Positions 60,682 through 64,000 of a DNA stretch of 64,000 nt are shown piece after piece. Positions within the stretch are counted from its first letter, which is position 1. Every line of letters starts with the position of its first letter. The notes below the pieces were generated by a model. The model searched no databases and had not been told where the DNA came from. It saw only the letters and a list, made by a program, of their open reading frames with translations. Source of the DNA: Arthrobacter rhizophilus (GTDB lineage: Bacteria; Actinomycetota; Actinomycetes; Actinomycetales; Micrococcaceae); the NCBI RefSeq assembly GCF_026241105.1, contig NZ_JAPFFT010000009.1, forward strand, positions 106,240 to 170,239, given 5' to 3'. The translations under genes and the position numbers were made by a program.

Positions 60682-60738
60682 TTGACTAGCTCCTTTCAAA
60701 TCCCAGATCAGATGAGTTGGCTAAACAGGGCCCTAGAA

Positions 60739-61788
60739 CTACCCCGTAAGCGCGATCACGGAAGCCCCGTAGTTGGGCAGTCCTCCGCCAATCGACATTC
60801 CCTCTTGGAGGGAAACAAGACGTACGAAATAGCCCTGAAGTCCGCGGCAGTTACCCGTACAGCTCGGCGCAGCAGGATCAACAACGGCACCCGAGCCGCT
60901 GAATTTGTAGCCGGTTACCTGGAATGCGCCGAATCCGACAAGGGTGTAGGTTGCATGGCTACCGTTGCCGGTGGCTGAGTTGAAGAGGGGAACCAGGACA
61001 GGTTTGGCCATCAGCGTCGAAAGAACGGCGTTGCAAGCGGGGTCGTTCGGGAAATGATTTCCGGGCTGGCCGGTGACTTGCGCTGAAATGTTGATGTTTG
61101 TAGAGCAACCCGTATTGGTAACGAGCCAGCCAAATCCGCCCGGCTCGTAGCCGTTCTGCGCTGCACATCCCGGGTACGTGGGGGCGTTCGTGTCGTAACG
61201 CATCAGGATATGGGTCGGCACCGGGTCGCCCGTGAAATTGCCAGTCGACTGCAGCTGCGCCAGCTGGCTCGGCGAGAGGTATTTCTTGAAGACGCACTCG
61301 CTCATCGTCCAGGGAAGGCTCGTGCCGCTCGAAGGCGCCCCCCAGGACGCTTGGGCAACGGCTCGAACGTCGGCCGAATTGATCCCCAGCACTCGCGCGA
61401 AGAACAAGGAAAAGCTGTTGGCACCTGTGCCGGCGTCGCGGGAGTTTGTTTCGACACGCACCGTGGTCGCCTGCGGGAAAGTGATGGAAGAGACTCCGCT
61501 TGAGCCGTCGTTGGCGTTACCGTTGGCAAGCTGTGACGCAGTCGTATTGGTATTCCCGCAATTGCCGGCCGCACAATCGTTGGCTATAGCGAGAGCCGAG
61601 GAATCGGCCCCGTTCTGCAGCTGGGCCTTCTCCGCATACAAGGCACCGACGTCGACGGCGAGGGCGGCGAAGCCGAGCAGGACCACGAGGAGGAAGGCGA
61701 CGATCAGGGTCGTCGCCCCCTTCTCACTGCCGTCGGGAGATTCAACTTTCCGATGTCCAAGGAAGTGAGTACTCTTCAGCCGCCGCAT
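60739..61788 (-). CDS. TadG-like pilus-assembly protein
   Basis: About 349 residues from ATG 61788 (MRRLKSTHFLGHRKV), preceded by GGTGATGAA; the gene overlaps the tadE stop by 13 bases. The N-terminus has the TadE/G-type helix (EKGATTLIVAFLLVVLLGFAALAVDVGALYAEKAQLQN, read in parts; about 25-50). The long extracellular part has about ten Cys in pairs (CAAGNCG; CTGNCRG), suggesting disulfides outside the membrane. It is probably a surface-linked minor component of the pilus. Exact role unknown. Confidence 0.82.
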   Translation of the reverse strand: MRRLKSTHFLGHRKVESPDGSEKGATTLIVAFLLVVLLGFAALAVDVGALYAEKAQLQNGADSSALAIANDCAAGNCGNTNTTASQLANGNANDGSSGVSSITFPQATTVRVETNSRDAGTGANSFSLFFARVLGINSADVRAVAQASWGAPSSGTSLPWTMSECVFKKYLSPSQLAQLQSTGNFTGDPVPTHILMRYDTNAPTYPGCAAQNGYEPGGFGWLVTNTGCSTNINISAQVTGQPGNHFPNDPACNAVLSTLMAKPVLVPLFNSATGNGSHATYTLVGFGAFQVTGYKFSGSGAVVDPAAPSCTGNCRGLQGYFVRLVSLQEGMSIGGGLPNYGASVIALTG

Positions 61789-62195
61789 TTCATCACCCCG
61801 ACTCCAGTCATTGACAATGGAAAGATTCCAGGAATCCCGAAGGCTCCGCCATTCAGGAAACCCGTCAATGACGGAAGAGAGATCCTGGTGGTAACTGTGA
61901 CGTTCGGAGTCGGCACGGACGAGCAACTTGAGGCGTTATTAGTGACCGTCATTCCCAGCCCGCTTAGTGATGGTGCAGCATTCTGCGCCGCGCCGGTGAC
62001 GTCGGGGTTGGAGTCCTTGTAGTGGATGGCTGCATATCTTGCGCCTTCCCGGGCCGCCTGTGTCAAGGAGACCTGAACGTTCAGCACCCGGCCGAACTCA
62101 ATGATTCCAATCAGAATCAGAAGCAGCAGCGGGAGGACAATCGCGAGTTCGACGGCTACTGCGCCGCGTTCTTTCTGTTTCGCTTTCAAGAACAT
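61776..62195 (-). CDS. TadE-family pseudopilin
   Basis: 139 residues. A short basic leader (MFLKAKQKERGAVAVELA) has a possible prepilin-peptidase site at the Gly, followed by a hydrophobic helix (VELAIVLPLLLLILIGIIEF) containing the Glu at the +5 position. A beta-rich C-terminal part with two Cys follows. TadE is a minor pilin processed like Flp. It lies downstream of flp after a hairpin. Confidence 0.85.
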   Translation of the reverse strand: MFLKAKQKERGAVAVELAIVLPLLLLILIGIIEFGRVLNVQVSLTQAAREGARYAAIHYKDSNPDVTGAAQNAAPSLSGLGMTVTNNASSCSSVPTPNVTVTTRISLPSLTGFLNGGAFGIPGIFPLSMTGVGVMKCGG

Positions 62196-62261
62196 CTCCC
62201 AGAATTGGGTCCCGAATAAGGAGAATCGCCCAGGTTCAACGTGGGTTCTTCGTATTAAGCG

Positions 62262-62303
62262 GTTTGGCTCCGGCAGCGGTTCGCACCACGACCGGAGCCA
62301 AAC
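62262..62303 (-). terminator. Attenuating hairpin between flp and tadE
   Basis: GTTTGGCTCCGG (62262-62273) and CCGGAGCCAAAC (62292-62303) form a perfect 12-bp stem. On the minus strand it lies 13 bases after the flp stop. Partial termination here would make pilin mRNA more abundant than the assembly-gene mRNA, an arrangement common in pilus operons. Confidence 0.65.
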
Positions 62304-62316
62304 GATGATGTGAGGG

Positions 62317-62508
62317 CTAAAGGCTTGTTGTGACGCCTGCGAACATAGCCTTGATTGCTAGTCCCAGCGGACCAATGGCGGCCAGGACTACGACGGCGAT
62401 AAGGGCGACCATGATGCCGTATTCCACCATCGTCGCCCCTTTCTCGGAATTGAGCCGTTCCTTGACCCCAGCGATGAATGAGACTACGGAGAGCATGAGA
62501 GATGACAT
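62317..62508 (-). CDS. flp: Flp-type pilin
   Basis: 63 residues from ATG 62508 (MSSLMLSVVSFIAG). The leader has the signature KGATMVEYGIMVALIAVV: cleavage after Gly24 would leave Ala25 as first residue and Glu29 as the conserved Glu at +5. The mature part is one hydrophobic helix, and the total length is typical of Flp prepilins. It is the major subunit of the Tad pilus. The upstream in-frame extension to 62664 has no pilin character. The 205 bases before it show no recognisable promoter. Confidence 0.92.
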   Translation of the reverse strand: MSSLMLSVVSFIAGVKERLNSEKGATMVEYGIMVALIAVVVLAAIGPLGLAIKAMFAGVTTSL

Positions 62509-62713
62509 TGGAAAACCTTTCCCAGATAAGTGACTTTGTCGACGAATTCCGGTTGCCCTATTTCTCGTGTGGCGTTCGGATTTCGATAGGACAAGAATTG
62601 CCCCTGGGCGGGTTAACAAACAATGCGTAGTGGTACTCGTCTTTTCTCTGAACTGCCGCGTCAACTACTCGTAAGAGGGGCGCGGGTACTTGGTTTTTCT
62701 GGCTAAGTACTAC

Positions 62714-63013
62714 TCAAGCTCCGAGGCAGCGGTGGCCTGTGGGTCTGAAGAGAAGCCTGCGAAGATAGTCCGCACCTCGGGAAACGAGCAGTACCACTCC
62801 AGTTGCTGCGGCGAAGATGGGCCGGTCCTGAACCGCCTTGGAAGGCTTGATTCCGCGTCTCAGTAGCAACAGCAGCACCGTCGTAACCCCGCCCACCACG
62901 AACCCCAGCAGTCCCCCCTAGAACACTTGGCTCCAGACCAAGTGGCCCAAGTACATTCCGAGTGGCGCTGCGAGCTTTACACCGCCCATTCCGAGGCCTC
63001 CTGAGAAATTAAT
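62714..63013 (-). pseudogene. Prepilin peptidase (A24) remnant with lost Asp and stop codon
   Basis: One reading frame on the minus strand reads INFSGGLGMGGVKLAAPLG and continues as a multi-helix stretch to the stop at 62714. It matches the C-terminal half of A24 prepilin peptidases. The catalytic GxGD motif should read GMGDVKL; here GAT (Asp) is GGT (Gly), one base change. An in-frame TAG lies at 62918-62920, and the first half of the gene is absent. The position directly before flp is where Tad loci often carry this enzyme. It is therefore a dead relic. Family assignment is by eye. Confidence 0.65.
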
Positions 63014-63385
63014 CCGCGAATTAGGTTCCCAAGGAACAAAATGTCGCCGCCCGCCGTCGCGCGCAGCAGTGCAGGCCGGTCTGGAACTCGCACAGCGGAT
63101 GTAGTTAACAGTCAAGCCAGCAGCGAGCGTGCGGTTCGGATGCGCTCCGCCAGCCTCTATGCCGATCTGGCACTGGGCGCCCTGGAAACGAGAATCTGGT
63201 CGCAGGAACAGGCAGGAACCGGCTCGAGGACGCCGCACCAAACACGCCGGCGCTAGTGGCGCAGGATGGCCAGGGTGGGGCATTGAGTTCGTCGAAACCG
63301 ACCAGCCACCGGGCTGACCCGACGTGCGGGGTGGTTGCGTCACGGCGGGAGGGAAGGAACAACGCTTCCAGCGGATCCGGGACAC
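63014..63385. other. Gene-poor stretch between the two pseudogenes
   Basis: Six frames contain only short open frames without family features, codon-like structure or ribosome sites. I see no promoter or repeat. It is probably decayed DNA between the prepilin-peptidase relic and the transposase relic. Confidence 0.5.
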
Positions 63386-63620
63386 CCTTGTCGCCGGCCC
63401 CGTGGAGGTCCTCAGGTCCAAATACCGCTGGTACTGCGAAGACCGGCGTGCAGGAGGTTCTCGTTCGTTGACTGGGAACAGCTCAGGGTCTTGCTGCAAG
63501 GTCGAAGCCAACAACGCCGCGATCAAGAACAGCAAACGCACCGCCCTTAACGGTTACCGCAATCCAGTCAACTACAAATCGGTCATTCTCTTGAGAAGTG
63601 CCGTCAGGACGGCGGCATGA
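63386..63620 (+). pseudogene. ISL3-like transposase remnant
   Basis: The frame reads PVEVLRSKYRWYCEDR, like the N-terminal zinc-ribbon part of ISL3-family transposases, then shifts frame (ACRRFSF continues in the next frame) and, after a large deletion, reads EANNAAIKNSKRTALNGYRN and VNYKSVILLRSAVRTAA to a stop at 63620, like the C-terminal end of such enzymes. The DDE catalytic core is missing. It is an internally deleted, frameshifted relic. Assignment to ISL3 is by pattern recognition. Confidence 0.55.
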
Positions 63621-64000
63621 CACTCATCCCGGGGAATCCCTTTCCCCACGAACCACCAAGAGTCCGCCAAGGAGCGGGGGATCCTGCCTGGCCGATGCGT
63701 GGCACGGGCAGGGGCGAACTGGGGCCACCCGGTCTTCACGGAAGCCCCGGAATCGAGGGATACTCCGAAGGACGTCGCCGTGGTCAGCCCTGCACGGGAG
63801 ACCAGCGACGGGCCCCGTCCTGGCAACAGGAAGGGGCGGGAAACGGAGGTCGTCTTAAACACGCGAAGGGCGCTCCTTAACCCGGCGAAATGGCGGTCTC
63901 GAAAACCACTATTTCCCAGTTCAGGCGAGTTCTAGCGGTTGTTGCAACACCCCCTGAAAACCGGGAGTTGCAACAACCTTGGAAACACCACTGATAGACA
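63621..64000. other. Non-coding end of the window with a 12-bp inverted repeat
   Basis: No gene could be supported. GGTTGTTGCAAC (63937-63948) and its exact complement at 63967-63978 are separated by 18 bases. The hairpin has no T-run. It could be a terminator for a gene beyond the window, or the end of a mobile element. Apart from this I see nothing in the stretch. Confidence 0.5.

Noticed and set aside
62918..63541. A 207-codon minus-strand frame covering the prepilin-peptidase fragment.
   Set aside because: Only the last 35 or so residues resemble the peptidase; the rest is Arg/Pro/Ser-rich random-looking sequence, so it is not a gene as a whole.
63572..63862. A 96-codon minus-strand frame near the window end.
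   Set aside because: No ribosome site, no family features, and it overlaps the transposase relic.

Overview
The window is a high-GC actinobacterial chromosome segment, almost certainly from the Micrococcaceae (Arthrobacter, Paenarthrobacter or Pseudarthrobacter group). Support comes from the layout of the transcription and translation genes, acidic or RG-rich tails on several ribosomal proteins, many GTG and TTG starts, Shine-Dalgarno sites of the AAGGAG type, a spc operon without rpsN (as in Micrococcus luteus) and an alpha operon without rpsD. This placement rests on protein and gene-order recognition; no database search was made.

Layout. 1-4100: an envelope-stress module resembling LiaFSR, with a PspC protein and a small membrane protein facing a PspC histidine kinase and LuxR-type regulator. 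4236-5465: aspartate aminotransferase. 5774-8681: tRNA-Trp, secE, nusG, rplK, rplA. 8852-11064: two paralogous double-GNAT acetyltransferases. 11065-12492: rplJ-rplL with an attenuator-like leader. 12560-14277: YbaK-family deacylase and thiolase on the minus strand. 14676-22184: rpoB-rpoC. 22568-27023: rpsL, rpsG, fusA, tuf. 27165-32882: a 1367-residue membrane protein, a 41-residue membrane peptide and a GH1 glycosidase. 33272-43086: S10 and spc operons, split by a terminator after rpsQ. 43272-46188: secY, adk, map. 46296-49630: a Ugp-like sugar or glycerol-phosphate ABC importer without ATPase. 49866-50816: P1-family peptidase. 51073-55211: infA, rpmJ, rpsM, rpsK, rpoA, rplQ, truA. 55409-62508: a Tad (Flp) pilus operon on the minus strand. 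62714-64000: decayed DNA with a prepilin-peptidase remnant and an ISL3-like transposase remnant.

The core is the transcription and translation machinery: RNA polymerase subunits, elongation factors, about 30 ribosomal proteins and the SecE/SecY translocon. Accessory genes are inserted at the joints between conserved operons (rplA/rplJ, rplL/rpoB, tuf/rpsJ, map/infA). The Tad operon encodes pilin, pseudopilin, assembly ATPases and platform proteins, but the adjacent prepilin peptidase has a stop codon and has lost a catalytic Asp.

The observations I rate highest are an 11-base motif (TCATATAGCGG) present twice before rpoB and once before rpoA, the broken prepilin peptidase beside an otherwise intact Tad operon, helically phased CCCTGA repeats between the two PspC genes, a long hairpin where rpsD would normally sit, and an rplQ terminator that lies inside the start of truA. 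I found no CRISPR array, rRNA gene, prophage or intact insertion sequence.
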